From: Helicobacter sp. MIT 05-5293
GTDB taxonomy: Bacteria; Campylobacterota; Campylobacteria; Campylobacterales; Helicobacteraceae
Direction: 5' to 3'
DNA length: 64,000 bases
Assembly: GCF_000765665.2 (NCBI RefSeq)
Contig: NZ_JROZ02000001.1
Location: 434,001 to 498,000 of the forward strand
Within the stretch, counting starts at the first letter, position 1. Every line of letters begins with the position of its first letter. A program made the translations under genes and the position numbers. The notes under the pieces are model-generated. The model saw only the letters and a program-made list of their open reading frames with translations, was not told the origin of the DNA and did no database searches. Below, in pieces: positions 36,562 through 44,911 of this stretch.

Positions 36562-37018
36562 CGTCTAATGCCTTAATGCGCTGAATACTCAAACGTATTT
36601 CTTCAAATTTTTTATAAATATCGCTATTTTTTGCGTGATTTTCAAAGTTTCCGCTTGAGTGTTCAGAAAAAGTGTGATGTGGTTTAAGGGTAATGTGTGA
36701 TGATGCAAGGATATGTGAGGGCACATAGGCGTGTATTTTTTGGATTGTGCAAAGCGTGGGGAACTGCTCTTTGTATTGTTTTAAACTCTCTATTATTTGT
36801 TTGTGTTTATAATGGTTGAATTCAGCACAAAGTGCTTGATGTTTAAAAGCAAAAAGAAGCCTATCTTCTTTGCGTGTGATAAAGAGGATTTGCTCTTTGA
36901 TATGGGGCGTGAAGAAGAGATTTTTGAAACGCGAGATTTCTTGGTGTTGTTGGATTTTTTGTGCAAGATTGGGAAAATCTTGTGTTAGAACGGAGATAAG
37001 ATGTTGCGAACTTTTCAT
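36554..37018 (-). CDS. DUF721/DciA-like small protein (tentative)
   Basis: A 154-residue basic protein. The middle part, with LLFAFKHQALCAEFNHYKHK followed by a helical IIESLKQY, resembles the KH-like DUF721 domain of DciA, the loader of the DnaB replicative helicase in bacteria without DnaC. Fit is by eye and moderate. There is no Shine-Dalgarno sequence before the ATG; instead a -10 box TAAAAT (37025-37030) ends six bases ahead of the ATG, so the message may begin at the ATG (leaderless). Its first 18 bases overlap the 5' end of the divergent lipoprotein gene. uvrC overlaps its stop. Confidence 0.6.
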   Translation of the reverse strand: MKSSQHLISVLTQDFPNLAQKIQQHQEISRFKNLFFTPHIKEQILFITRKEDRLLFAFKHQALCAEFNHYKHKQIIESLKQYKEQFPTLCTIQKIHAYVPSHILASSHITLKPHHTFSEHSSGNFENHAKNSDIYKKFEEIRLSIQRIKALDDE

Positions 37019-37207
37019 AAAGGAATTTTAGCATATTTAGCATTTATTTTTCTTATAGGTTGTGGTTATAAAGCCGATCCTTTTTATAAGCAAATCGATT
37101 CTAAAATCCAATCACCCAAACAATCATCAGAGGGCAAAAAGGTGCTATTTTATGGAATCGATACTTATCCTACTTATAGTGATGAAGATTTGGGAGAAGT
37201 GCAATGA
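37001..37207 (+). CDS. Small lipoprotein, LptM-like
   Basis: A 68-residue lipoprotein. The signal peptide is HKGILAYLAFIFLIGC with lipobox LIGC (acylated Cys at about residue 22), and the mature part starts CGYKADPFY, which is close to the CGxKGPLY motif of LptM/YifL proteins that help LptD mature in proteobacteria. No other domain is present. GGAGATAAG stands before the ATG at 37001. The stop overlaps the nadB start by four bases (ATGA). The start region overlaps that of the divergent DUF721-like gene. LptM likeness rests on this short motif only. Confidence 0.72.
   Translation: MLRTFHKGILAYLAFIFLIGCGYKADPFYKQIDSKIQSPKQSSEGKKVLFYGIDTYPTYSDEDLGEVQ
37025..37030 (-). promoter_or_regulatory. 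Extended -10 element abutting the DUF721-like/uvrC operon
   Basis: The minus strand reads TATGCTAAAATTCCTTTATG: TG-C-TAAAAT then six bases, then the start codon. Transcription from this element would begin at or within a base or two of the ATG. Confidence 0.45.
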
Positions 37208-38664
37208 GTAAAGAAATCAAGTATGATGTTATTATTATTGGCGCGGGAGTAGCAGGGCTTTATTGCGCCAAGCATTTGCCTAAAGAGCTAAGCGTTTTGG
37301 TTTTATGTAAGGCACAGCCTTGGGAATGTAATACTTTTTACGCACAAGGGGGTATTAGCATTGCCAAAGGCAGTGATGATGTGTCTTTGTATATGCAGGA
37401 TACGCTTTTAGCTGGAGCGCGTTTGAATAGCTCGGATAGGGTTAGTGAGCTGACAAGAGGAAGTTTGGATATACTTGATGAGTTACTTGAGAGTGGATTT
37501 GAGATTGATAGGGACGAAGAGGGTAAGCTTTTATACACTCAAGAAGGCGGACATACTATACCACGCATTATACATTCTGGAGGTGATGGCACAGGGCGGA
37601 ATCTCCACACACACCTCATTAAGACGCTCAAGCATACATTGTGGAAAAATGCTGAAGTCGTGGATTTGCTGATTGAAGAAGATATGGCTTATGGTGTGTG
37701 TGTGCAAACAAAACTAGGACTCTTTAATCTCTATGCAGATCATATTGTGATTGCTAGTGGTGGTGTAGGGGGGCTTTTTAAGTATCACACCAATGCCTAT
37801 ACAATCAGCAGTGATATGCACGGAATCATTTTGGAACATCATTTGGCATTGCACGATATGGAGATGCTGCAGTTTCACCCTACGGTTTATATCGACACTC
37901 CTCACGCGCGAAAATATTTAATTTCTGAAGCAGTGAGAGGTGAGGGCGGAATGATTGTCGATGAAAATGGCAAACGTTTTTTATTTGCCTATGATGAGCG
38001 CGGGGAGCTTGCCCCTCGTGATATTGTTGCGCGTGGTATTATGGATTATTGTATGCGTGAAAAAAAGAGTGTTTTTTTAGATTTAAGTGCTTTCAGTGAG
38101 CAGACTTTCAGGCAACGTTTTCCCAACATCTATCGTGATCTTTCGACATGCAAGGTGCGAATCCCCGAAGATAAAATCCCTATTTCGCCTGCATTTCATT
38201 ATTCTATGGGAGGGATTTTGGTTGATGATAAGGGGAAAGTGCAGGGTATGAAGAATCTCTATGCGGTGGGTGAATGTGCTTGTAATGGTGTGCATGGAGC
38301 AAATCGCCTAGCGTCTAATTCCCTGTTAGAAGGGCTTGTGTTTGGTAAGGCAGTCGCTAATGATATTATCAGTAAGCCTCTTAGCACACCAACTAGACAT
38401 TTTCCTTTGTGTGAAGAGATATTAGAAAAGGAAGGCGATATAAAATTAAAGAATATTTTGCGGGAGATTATGTGGGCAAAAGTCGGTATTATGCGCACTC
38501 AAAGCGGTTTAGATTCTGCGTTAGGTGGGATTGAGGTTATGCTAGAATCTAATATTGGGCGTATGCTTCGCTTACGACTGCTTGTTGCGCGGAAAATTAT
38601 CCAAGCTGCCATTGAGCGCAAAGAAAGTTTAGGAGCGCACCACAGGCTTGATTCTAACCTTTGA
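37204..38664 (+). CDS. nadB: L-aspartate oxidase
   Basis: NadB oxidises L-aspartate to iminoaspartate, the first step of NAD synthesis. FAD motifs are GAGVAGLYCAKHLP at the start, FYAQGGISIAKGSDD, ASGGVGGLFKYHTN (about residue 180) and GECACNGVHGANRLASNSLLEG (about residue 357). Catalytic-region sequences RGEGGMIVDENGKRF and SMGGILVD match the fumarate-reductase-like fold. 486 residues. It is translationally coupled to the lipoprotein gene before it. nadA and nadC are not in the window. The stop overlaps that of the convergent ATP-grasp gene by 11 bases. Confidence 0.95.
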   Translation: MSKEIKYDVIIIGAGVAGLYCAKHLPKELSVLVLCKAQPWECNTFYAQGGISIAKGSDDVSLYMQDTLLAGARLNSSDRVSELTRGSLDILDELLESGFEIDRDEEGKLLYTQEGGHTIPRIIHSGGDGTGRNLHTHLIKTLKHTLWKNAEVVDLLIEEDMAYGVCVQTKLGLFNLYADHIVIASGGVGGLFKYHTNAYTISSDMHGIILEHHLALHDMEMLQFHPTVYIDTPHARKYLISEAVRGEGGMIVDENGKRFLFAYDERGELAPRDIVARGIMDYCMREKKSVFLDLSAFSEQTFRQRFPNIYRDLSTCKVRIPEDKIPISPAFHYSMGGILVDDKGKVQGMKNLYAVGECACNGVHGANRLASNSLLEGLVFGKAVANDIISKPLSTPTRHFPLCEEILEKEGDIKLKNILREIMWAKVGIMRTQSGLDSALGGIEVMLESNIGRMLRLRLLVARKIIQAAIERKESLGAHHRLDSNL

Positions 38665-39826
38665 TGCAATGACTCACAAATTTTGAAAAATTATCCATAA
38701 TACTTCCGCCTTTACGGAATCCTAGTCCGCAAGATTCGTAGGCAAAAAATACATTAGGTTGGTAAAACGCATTGTTGTGAGTGTTGAGTTCGTAAAATGC
38801 TTGATAAAGAGGCTTTTGATTGGTATAAATGCCTTCTTTAGAATCTAGCACTTTGCCATTAGCATCGAGAATCTGGACATTTGCACCTTCTCGTCCAAAC
38901 GAGGGTTTGCATACCTGCTTGACAGAAAGAGGTGTGAAGCTTGATTCTAAAAGAAGAGGGTGATTGGGGAAAAGATCCCATAGTATCTTAAGCATTCTCT
39001 TGCTTTGGAATAATAAAGTGTAAGCGGGATTAAGAAAAATCGTATTATTATTTTGCATCATCTCATTCATTAACAAGGCTAGTTCGGGTTCATCAATCGC
39101 AATGTTTTCCCATGGAATGAGTTTGAATAAAAATTCATACGAGATACCCTCAAAGCTTACACCTTCTGTGGGTGAGAAAAGCACCTTATCAATCGGAGCG
39201 AACCCACACTCAAAGCCGCTTTCTCGTGCGATATGTTCTAAGAATCTTGTCGTTGTGATTTCTTCAAGATTATCGCCAATGCTTGAAAAGAGAATCTTCC
39301 AGCCTTCATAAAGCTCTGTAAATCGAGAAGTATCTTCTTCAAGTGTGATGAGACGCTTGAAATTTTCGCTCAAAGCATGATAAATATCATTAAATTGTGC
39401 ATTTTCATCAAGCCCATTGGCTTTGAGTAAAGCCCATTGAATCAAAGCACTTTCATAAAGCATTGTGGGCGTGTCTGCATTGAACTCCAAAAGTTTAATA
39501 GGCTTACCATCAAGCCCTCCTGCTAAGTCAAAACGCCCATAAAGATGCCAATGAATGTCTTCTTCCCAACTTTGCTTGATCATACCAATAAGGCTAGGAG
39601 GAATATCTAATTCAAAAAACAAATCATTATCGATGACATATTGTCCTGCTTCGACATACATATCATAAAGTGTATTGCCTGCTTCATAAAATGCTTCAGT
39701 TTCTTGCTCTGTGATGTGTATTAGTTCATCACTGATATAAGGGGTTTGATCACTATCTGTATGCCATGGTAAGCCTATTTGCTGCAAGGTTTGCGTATCA
39801 AGAGGTTTAAGTGTGCTAATATTCAT
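38654..39826 (-). CDS. Glutathionylspermidine synthase-like ATP-grasp protein
   Basis: A 390-residue protein of the glutathionylspermidine synthase C-terminal (GSP_synth) family. Recognisable parts: YIDIPPS-like FELDIPPSLIGMIKQSW, HLYGRFDLAGGLDGKPIKLLEFNADTPTMLYE, KPSFGREGANVQI (nucleotide binding, about residue 305) and the end YESCGLGFRKGGSIMDN. The amidase half of the E. coli enzyme is absent. Family members ligate polyamines or other amines to peptides or carboxylates; the real substrate here is unknown, and no glutathione synthesis gene is in view. It follows a UPF0323 lipoprotein gene by nine bases, the same pair as HP0233-HP0232 in H. pylori, so the two probably act together. Confidence 0.82.
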   Translation of the reverse strand: MNISTLKPLDTQTLQQIGLPWHTDSDQTPYISDELIHITEQETEAFYEAGNTLYDMYVEAGQYVIDNDLFFELDIPPSLIGMIKQSWEEDIHWHLYGRFDLAGGLDGKPIKLLEFNADTPTMLYESALIQWALLKANGLDENAQFNDIYHALSENFKRLITLEEDTSRFTELYEGWKILFSSIGDNLEEITTTRFLEHIARESGFECGFAPIDKVLFSPTEGVSFEGISYEFLFKLIPWENIAIDEPELALLMNEMMQNNNTIFLNPAYTLLFQSKRMLKILWDLFPNHPLLLESSFTPLSVKQVCKPSFGREGANVQILDANGKVLDSKEGIYTNQKPLYQAFYELNTHNNAFYQPNVFFAYESCGLGFRKGGSIMDNFSKFVSHCIKG

Positions 39827-39835
39827 TGGACAATC

Positions 39836-40441
39836 CTACGAGCTAAAGCTTGAAGAGCTTTTACTAGTTTGCGAATTATTTGTCCCAAAGAATCCACTTT
39901 TTCCTGCTGTGCTAGAGCGTGTGGTGCTACTGCTCGTTTTGTTGTTAAAACTATTCTTGCTGCGTTCATAAGCTTGAGGGGATTTGTAATTGCGTTGTGC
40001 GTTTGCTTGATAATTGGGATTGTTGAAAAGTTTATTTCCGATATAGCTTCCTAGCATTGCACCTGCGGCACTTGCAAGAATCGCTCCACCTAAGCCTAAT
40101 CCTCCGCCATTGGGATTGGTAAGTTCACTTGTGCCTGCATCAATTTTTTCTTCTTCAACCTTAAGAAGGTCATCAATTTCTTCTTGAGTGAGCATTCGTT
40201 CTTGTCCATTTTTATCTTTAAGCATCACGCGTGTTTGATCACTAGGATATTCTTCAAGCACCTTGTAGCTTCCATCAGCTTGTTCTTCAATAATGACAAA
40301 AGCACCTTCTTTTTTGGCTTCTTGAAGCGTAGAGTTAAGAGAATCTTGTGCGCCATTATCACAAGCGTTAAGGGCAAAGACTGCCATCACACCTAGTCCT
40401 CCAACCATTGCGTAGTCTTTGATAAAGCGGATATGTTTCAT
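39836..40441 (-). CDS. UPF0323 family lipoprotein
   Basis: A 201-residue protein with a lipoprotein signal ([10 protein letters not shown], acylated Cys about residue 27). A region [27 protein letters not shown] precedes [10 protein letters not shown], a glycine-rich hydrophobic hairpin ([22 protein letters not shown]) and a low-complexity serine/asparagine-rich tail. This layout is that of UPF0323 lipoproteins of Helicobacter and Campylobacter. Function unknown. The glycine-zipper-like segment suggests membrane insertion or oligomerisation. It lies upstream of the ATP-grasp gene on the same transcript. Confidence 0.82.
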   Translation of the reverse strand: MKHIRFIKDYAMVGGLGVMAVFALNACDNGAQDSLNSTLQEAKKEGAFVIIEEQADGSYKVLEEYPSDQTRVMLKDKNGQERMLTQEEIDDLLKVEEEKIDAGTSELTNPNGGGLGLGGAILASAAGAMLGSYIGNKLFNNPNYQANAQRNYKSPQAYERSKNSFNNKTSSSTTRSSTAGKSGFFGTNNSQTSKSSSSFSS

Positions 40442-40510
40442 AGTTAAGCTCCTTAGATTCTAAATATCACTACTCATTATTATTTGATAACACATTATAG
40501 CTTTAGAATC

Positions 40511-42415
40511 TTAACGCGCCGCTTTTAAGGCTTGTTTGTGATGCAAATGAATATAGAGATGTAAAACATCAAGACTAGCAGGTGTGATGCCGCTGATTTC
40601 GCTTGCTTCAAACAGACTTTTGGGAGCAAATTTTTGTAATTTTTCAATCACTTCGAGGCTTAATCCCGGAATACCCTCAAAAACAAAATCTTTAGGAATT
40701 TCCACTTCAAGCATTTGAGACATTTTTTGGATATTTTCTTTTTGTTTTTGAATATAGTCAAAATACCGAGATTCTATGCAGATTTGCTCGCACGCTCGGC
40801 TGCTCATTGTTTGGATAGACTTGAAACCACATTCGGTGAGAAATTGCTTTAATGTGTCTTCGCTTAGAGCATTTTGACCGATGATGTGGGTTAAAGATGT
40901 GCGATTAGTGATAGGTGGGATTTGGAAAGAATCTAAAAGGGCAAGATTCTTACTTGAAGGTGTGAGATTGGTGTTTTCGATCCATTCTAGGGCTTGTGCA
41001 ATATCGTTTTTATCACGCATCACTTGAGTGTATTGCTGTTTATCAATTAATCCAAATGAATACGCATAAGGTGAAAGCCTCAAATACGCATTGTCTTCGC
41101 GAAGTAAGAGGCGATATTCAGCGCGAGAAGTGAAAACCCTATAAGGTTCTTTTGTGCCTTTTGTTACTAAATCATCAATCATCACGCCAATATATGCCTC
41201 ATCTCTTCTTAAGATAAAGTGTTGTTGCCGCAGGGAAAGGGCTGCATTGATCCCAGCCATAATGCCTTGAGCAGCTGCTTCTTCATAGCCTGTGGTGCCA
41301 TTAATTTGTCCTGCAAGGTAAAGATTTGAACATTTTTTTGTCTCAAGGGTGTGGTAAAGTTCGGTAGGATCAACATAATCGTATTCTATCGCATAGCCAT
41401 AGCGCGTGATTTTGGCATTTTCTAAGCCTTTGATGCTATGAATCATCTCTTCTTGCACATCAATAGGCAAAGAGGTTGAAAGCCCATTGATATAGTATTC
41501 AACTGCTTCTTTGGTTTGAGGTTCTAAGAAGAGCTGATGCCGTGTTTTGTCTGCAAAACGATTGACTTTATCCTCGATACTTGGACAATAACGGGGACCT
41601 ACACCTTCTATTTGTCCCGTGAAAAGTGGTGCGCGATGAAAATTATTCCTAATAATTTGATGCGTTTTTTCATTTGTGTAAGTAACATAACATGGGAGTT
41701 GGGTAGGCTGAAAATTTTGTGTGCTAGCACTAAAATGAGGAGGGTTTGAATCCCCGCAATGTTGTTCAAGATGCGTAAAATCAATGCTTTTTGCATCGAT
41801 TCTTGCACAAGTGCCAGTTTTTAAACGCCCCAGCTCAAGCCCTAATTCTTTAAGTGAAGTGCTAAGATTCTCTGCGGCAATCTCGCCAAAGCGTCCATTA
41901 TGAAGTTGGTTTTCACCAATATGCACAAGTCCTTTGAGAAAAGTCCCTGTGGTGAGAATAATTTTTTTTGCAAGGTAGGTTTTGCCGATATTGGTTTGAA
42001 TGCCTGTCGCAAAAAAATGCCCGTCTTTATCTTGCTCGTAGAGAATCTTTTCTGCCACTTCTTGCGAAATAGTGAGATTGGGTGTATTAAGAGCCTGTGC
42101 TTTGGCAAGTATGCTGTATCTGTCCATATCAATTTGAGCCCTTGTGCCTCTCACAGCAGGACCTTTGGAGTGATTTAGGATTCTGAATTGAATCCCGCAT
42201 TGGTCTGTGATGATGCCCATCACTCCTCCTAAGGCATCTATTTCTTTGACAAGATGTCCTTTTCCTAGCCCTCCTATTGCAGGGTTGCAACTTGCTAGGG
42301 CGATATTTTGCACAAGAATAGTCAGAAGATGCGTCTTTGCGCCCATTTTTGCGCTTGCAATGCTTGCTTCTAATCCAGCGTGTCCGCCGCCTACAACCAA
42401 AACATCATATTGCAT
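40511..42415 (-). CDS. mnmG: tRNA uridine-5-carboxymethylaminomethyl modification enzyme, FAD subunit
   Basis: MnmG (GidA) works with MnmE to modify U34 in the wobble position of tRNAs. The protein starts [17 protein letters not shown] with the FAD fold; further motifs are [41 protein letters not shown] and [20 protein letters not shown]. The two redox cysteines (in SCNPAIGG and YCPSIE) are present. I start at the ATG at 42415 (634 residues), where AAGGA lies upstream and homology begins; the frame extends to 42547 but those 44 residues are unlike the family. It is divergent from the FNR-family regulator. Confidence 0.96.
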   Translation of the reverse strand: MQYDVLVVGGGHAGLEASIASAKMGAKTHLLTILVQNIALASCNPAIGGLGKGHLVKEIDALGGVMGIITDQCGIQFRILNHSKGPAVRGTRAQIDMDRYSILAKAQALNTPNLTISQEVAEKILYEQDKDGHFFATGIQTNIGKTYLAKKIILTTGTFLKGLVHIGENQLHNGRFGEIAAENLSTSLKELGLELGRLKTGTCARIDAKSIDFTHLEQHCGDSNPPHFSASTQNFQPTQLPCYVTYTNEKTHQIIRNNFHRAPLFTGQIEGVGPRYCPSIEDKVNRFADKTRHQLFLEPQTKEAVEYYINGLSTSLPIDVQEEMIHSIKGLENAKITRYGYAIEYDYVDPTELYHTLETKKCSNLYLAGQINGTTGYEEAAAQGIMAGINAALSLRQQHFILRRDEAYIGVMIDDLVTKGTKEPYRVFTSRAEYRLLLREDNAYLRLSPYAYSFGLIDKQQYTQVMRDKNDIAQALEWIENTNLTPSSKNLALLDSFQIPPITNRTSLTHIIGQNALSEDTLKQFLTECGFKSIQTMSSRACEQICIESRYFDYIQKQKENIQKMSQMLEVEIPKDFVFEGIPGLSLEVIEKLQKFAPKSLFEASEISGITPASLDVLHLYIHLHHKQALKAAR

Positions 42416-42475
42416 ATCAATCCTTAAGATTTTTATTTTAGTCGCGTATTCTACTATATATTTTGCTATTTTTAT

Positions 42476-42481
42476 TATAAT
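42476..42481 (+). promoter_or_regulatory. -10 element of the FNR-family regulator gene
   Basis: TATAAT occurs 51 bases before the ATG at 42532, in the divergent gap shared with mnmG. No TTGAT-N4-ATCAA box is seen here, so there is no sign of autoregulation by that motif. Confidence 0.45.
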
Positions 42482-42531
42482 ATATCGCTTCGTGAGAAGT
42501 TTAGATGCAATTGTTTTTAAGGATAAGGAAG

Positions 42532-43191
42532 ATGAAAATTGATGCAATCAACTCTATCAAGTCTTTTAAATCACTCGGTAGAGAGAGTTTAGAAGCACTC
42601 AATAAAGTCGCAAAAATAAAAGTTGTCGATAAAGATAGTATCTTGTATTATGAAGGTGAAAAAATAGAATGTGCTTATTTTCTTGTCGATGGACTTTTAG
42701 AGCTTTATAAAATGGATCAAAATAATAATGAATTGTTTTTGTGTTATGTTTCTTCGGAAGAAGATGCGCGTTTGATTAATTGTTTTGGTAATTTTGAGCC
42801 TTATATCGCATCGGCAAGTGTTCATAGTCTAAGGACAAGCACTATTTTACTTTTAGAGCTTCATTTGCTTGCGGATTTAGTTTCGGAATATTTGGATATT
42901 AGTAACGCACTTTTAAGAGAATTTATGGGTAAAAATATTGTGTTTAAAAATTTTATTAATTTCAAAGAGATTTATGACAGCACTGCACGAGTAGCATATA
43001 TTTTGCGCACACAGCTTGATTATTTTAACAAAGTGCAACGACAAACGATTGCTAGAGAACTCAATATCAAGATTGAAACTTTAAGTCGGATTCTGCAAAA
43101 AATGTTTCAACAAGGGTTGATTTATAAAAACAATAAGGGCGAGATTTGTCTTAGTAATAAGGCAGAATTTGAAAGAATCTACGGAGGATAA
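42532..43191 (+). CDS. Crp/Fnr-family transcription regulator, FixK-like
   Basis: A 219-residue regulator: N-terminal cyclic-nucleotide-binding-like beta barrel ([28 protein letters not shown]), a dimer helix (about 105-140) and a C-terminal winged helix with [19 protein letters not shown]. The recognition helix ETLSR has the E-x-x-S-R pattern of FNR, which reads TTGAT half-sites. The N-terminal cysteine cluster of FNR is lacking, and the cAMP phosphate cassette of CRP is not visible, so it is most like FixK/NNR-type sensors. I choose the ATG at 42532, preceded by AAGGATAAGG, over the one at 42505. A likely target is nrfHA, whose promoter has a perfect TTGAT-N4-ATCAA. Confidence 0.85.
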   Translation: MKIDAINSIKSFKSLGRESLEALNKVAKIKVVDKDSILYYEGEKIECAYFLVDGLLELYKMDQNNNELFLCYVSSEEDARLINCFGNFEPYIASASVHSLRTSTILLLELHLLADLVSEYLDISNALLREFMGKNIVFKNFINFKEIYDSTARVAYILRTQLDYFNKVQRQTIARELNIKIETLSRILQKMFQQGLIYKNNKGEICLSNKAEFERIYGG

Positions 43192-43261
43192 GAGTTTATT
43201 GCGTGATTTTGGCAGATTCTTTAAGGGCAAAACCGCTATGCCTTGTAAAGTTTATTTTTGT

Positions 43262-43275
43262 AGATTCTAGAATCT
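43262..43275. repeat. Perfect inverted pair of the genome-wide heptamer
   Basis: AGATTCT directly followed by AGAATCT forms a 14-base palindrome in the 147-base gap between the FNR-family gene and the convergent tRNA-Pro. A T-rich stretch (TTTATTTTTG) precedes it. It may mark a transcription end on either strand; its sequence is the same heptamer seen throughout the window. Confidence 0.6.
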
Positions 43276-43338
43276 GTGTTGCAAACATAAAAGTGGATAA
43301 TAAGCTAGAAAATGAGTTTTACAAAGAGTCTCATAAAA

Positions 43339-43416
43339 TGGTCGGAGTAGCGGGATTCAAACCCACGACCTCACCCACCCCAAGGGTGCGCGCTAATCAG
43401 GCTGCGCTATACTCCG
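43339..43416 (-). tRNA. tRNA-Pro (anticodon GGG)
   Basis: The complementary strand folds into a cloverleaf with acceptor stem CGGAGTA pairing with TACTCCG, D-arm GCGC, anticodon stem CACCC/GGGTG around loop TTGGGGT with anticodon GGG (reads CCC and CCU), T-arm GTGGG with TTTGAAT, and encoded CCA at the 3' end. It is a single tRNA gene, convergent with the regulator gene and divergent from flgI. Confidence 0.94.
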
Positions 43417-43524
43417 TAAAAGAATTAAAACGCGCATTATAGCAAATTTTTTTAATTTGTCCAATCAATGCTAAGGAATATTAATTGCTTCAATGAGATG
43501 AAAGTTTTGAATCAAGGGAGTGAT

Positions 43525-44565
43525 ATGAAAACAATCAAAAGCCAATGTTTGTATGCAATACTATCTCTAGCGGTATGCGTTTCAATGGCTTCTGCTCAAA
43601 AAATTAATGAAATTGCCCAAGTTGTAGGGATTCGGGGTAATAGTCTTGTAGGTTATGGGCTTATTATCGGGCTCAATGGAAGTGGAGATAAGAGTGGCTC
43701 TAAATTTACGATGCAAAGTATTGCAAATATGCTAGAGAGTGTCAATGTAAAGCTTTCTGCTAACGATATTAAATCGAAGAATGTCGCGGCTGTGCTTGTA
43801 ACGGCGACTCTTCCACCATTTGCGAGGGTAGGGGATAAGCTTGATATTTTGGTTTCATCAATTGGTGATGCAAAATCAATCAATGGCGGCACACTTGTAA
43901 TGACACCGCTTAATGGGGTTGATGGCAATATTTACGCACTTGCGCAGGGCAATATTACATTAGGAGAGAGCAATAGCGCATTATCAGGCACAATCGTAGG
44001 TGGAGCAACCGTAGAGCGTGAGATTAATTACAACCTTTACAATCAGAGCCAAGCGACTTTGAGTCTCAAGCATTCTGATTTGCAAAATGCGATTAAGATT
44101 CAGCAAACGCTTAATAGCGTATTTGGCGATGCGATTGCAGTGGCTGTCGATGCGCGCACGATTAAGCTTCAAAAGCCTGATAATCTTAGTATGGTAGAGT
44201 TTTTAGCTCTTGTCGAAGAAGTTGAAGTCGATTATGCGCGTAAAGAAAAAATCATCATTGATGAAAAGTCTGGAACGATTGTCGCTGGAGTAAGTATCAC
44301 AATTGATCCGGTGGTCATCACGCATGGTGATATTACGATTAAAATTTCTGATGAGATGCTTAATGATCCTGAAGCAGTGCAAATAGATGAGGGTGTCATA
44401 GTCAGTAAAACGCAAGGCACGATTAGCACGAATGGTTCTAAACCGACGGTTTCAAGCGTGGTAAAAGCATTGCAAAGAATGGGGGCAACTCCAAGAAATG
44501 TCATATCTATTCTTGAAACAATCAAAAAAGCGGGCGCAATTAGCGCAGATATTGAAGTGATGTGA
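43525..44565 (+). CDS. flgI: Flagellar P-ring protein FlgI
   Basis: FlgI forms the periplasmic P-ring around the flagellar rod. The 346-residue protein has a signal peptide (LYAILSLAVCVSMASAQ) and the conserved beginning KINEIAQVVGIRGNSLVGYGLIIGLNGSGDKSG, then ANMLESVNVKL and KNVAAVLVTATLPPFARVGD, and ends RMGATPRNVISILETIKKAGAI. I use the ATG at 43525 with AAGGGAG upstream, as residues before it are not part of a signal peptide. flgJ-like and flgS follow, the order known from H. pylori (HP0246-HP0244). Confidence 0.97.
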   Translation: MKTIKSQCLYAILSLAVCVSMASAQKINEIAQVVGIRGNSLVGYGLIIGLNGSGDKSGSKFTMQSIANMLESVNVKLSANDIKSKNVAAVLVTATLPPFARVGDKLDILVSSIGDAKSINGGTLVMTPLNGVDGNIYALAQGNITLGESNSALSGTIVGGATVEREINYNLYNQSQATLSLKHSDLQNAIKIQQTLNSVFGDAIAVAVDARTIKLQKPDNLSMVEFLALVEEVEVDYARKEKIIIDEKSGTIVAGVSITIDPVVITHGDITIKISDEMLNDPEAVQIDEGVIVSKTQGTISTNGSKPTVSSVVKALQRMGATPRNVISILETIKKAGAISADIEVM

Positions 44566-44593
44566 TAGAATCCAAACATACTAAGGAGAAAAA

Positions 44594-44911
44594 ATGCGAA
44601 TTGATACTTCAATGGCGATGATGAATTATGATAATGCCAAGCTCAAAAATCAGTCTCAAGTGATACAGAATCAAGATGATGCTAAGCTAAAAGAACAAAC
44701 GGATCATTTCGAAGCATTATTGCTCAAAACAATGCTTCAAGATGCAATCAAAAACGATGATACACTCTATCCCAAGCAGCCCGGAAGCGATATTTATCAT
44801 TCTATGTATATTGATCAGTTGAGTGAGGAGTTAAGCGGAAGCTTTGGTTATAGTGAGCTACTTTATCGGTATCTTCAAGATCAACAAAACCAAAATGCAA
44901 AACGAAAATAG
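44594..44911 (+). CDS. FlgJ-like rod-binding protein (no muramidase domain)
   Basis: The 105-residue protein matches the N-terminal rod-binding domain of Flg[22 protein letters not shown] and then [27 protein letters not shown]. The C-terminal peptidoglycan hydrolase domain found in enterobacterial FlgJ is absent, as usual in epsilonproteobacteria. It probably caps the growing rod. AAGGAG precedes the ATG. The next gene, flgS, starts inside its last 17 bases. Confidence 0.88.
   Translation: MRIDTSMAMMNYDNAKLKNQSQVIQNQDDAKLKEQTDHFEALLLKTMLQDAIKNDDTLYPKQPGSDIYHSMYIDQLSEELSGSFGYSELLYRYLQDQQNQNAKRK

Noticed and set aside
42416-42547. N-terminal extension of mnmG to 42547
   Set aside because: It would precede the FAD fold by 44 residues and cross the start of the divergent regulator gene; AAGGA supports 42415.
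43203-43442. 79-codon plus-strand open frame
   Set aside because: It runs across the antisense of tRNA-Pro(GGG) and has no ribosome binding site.
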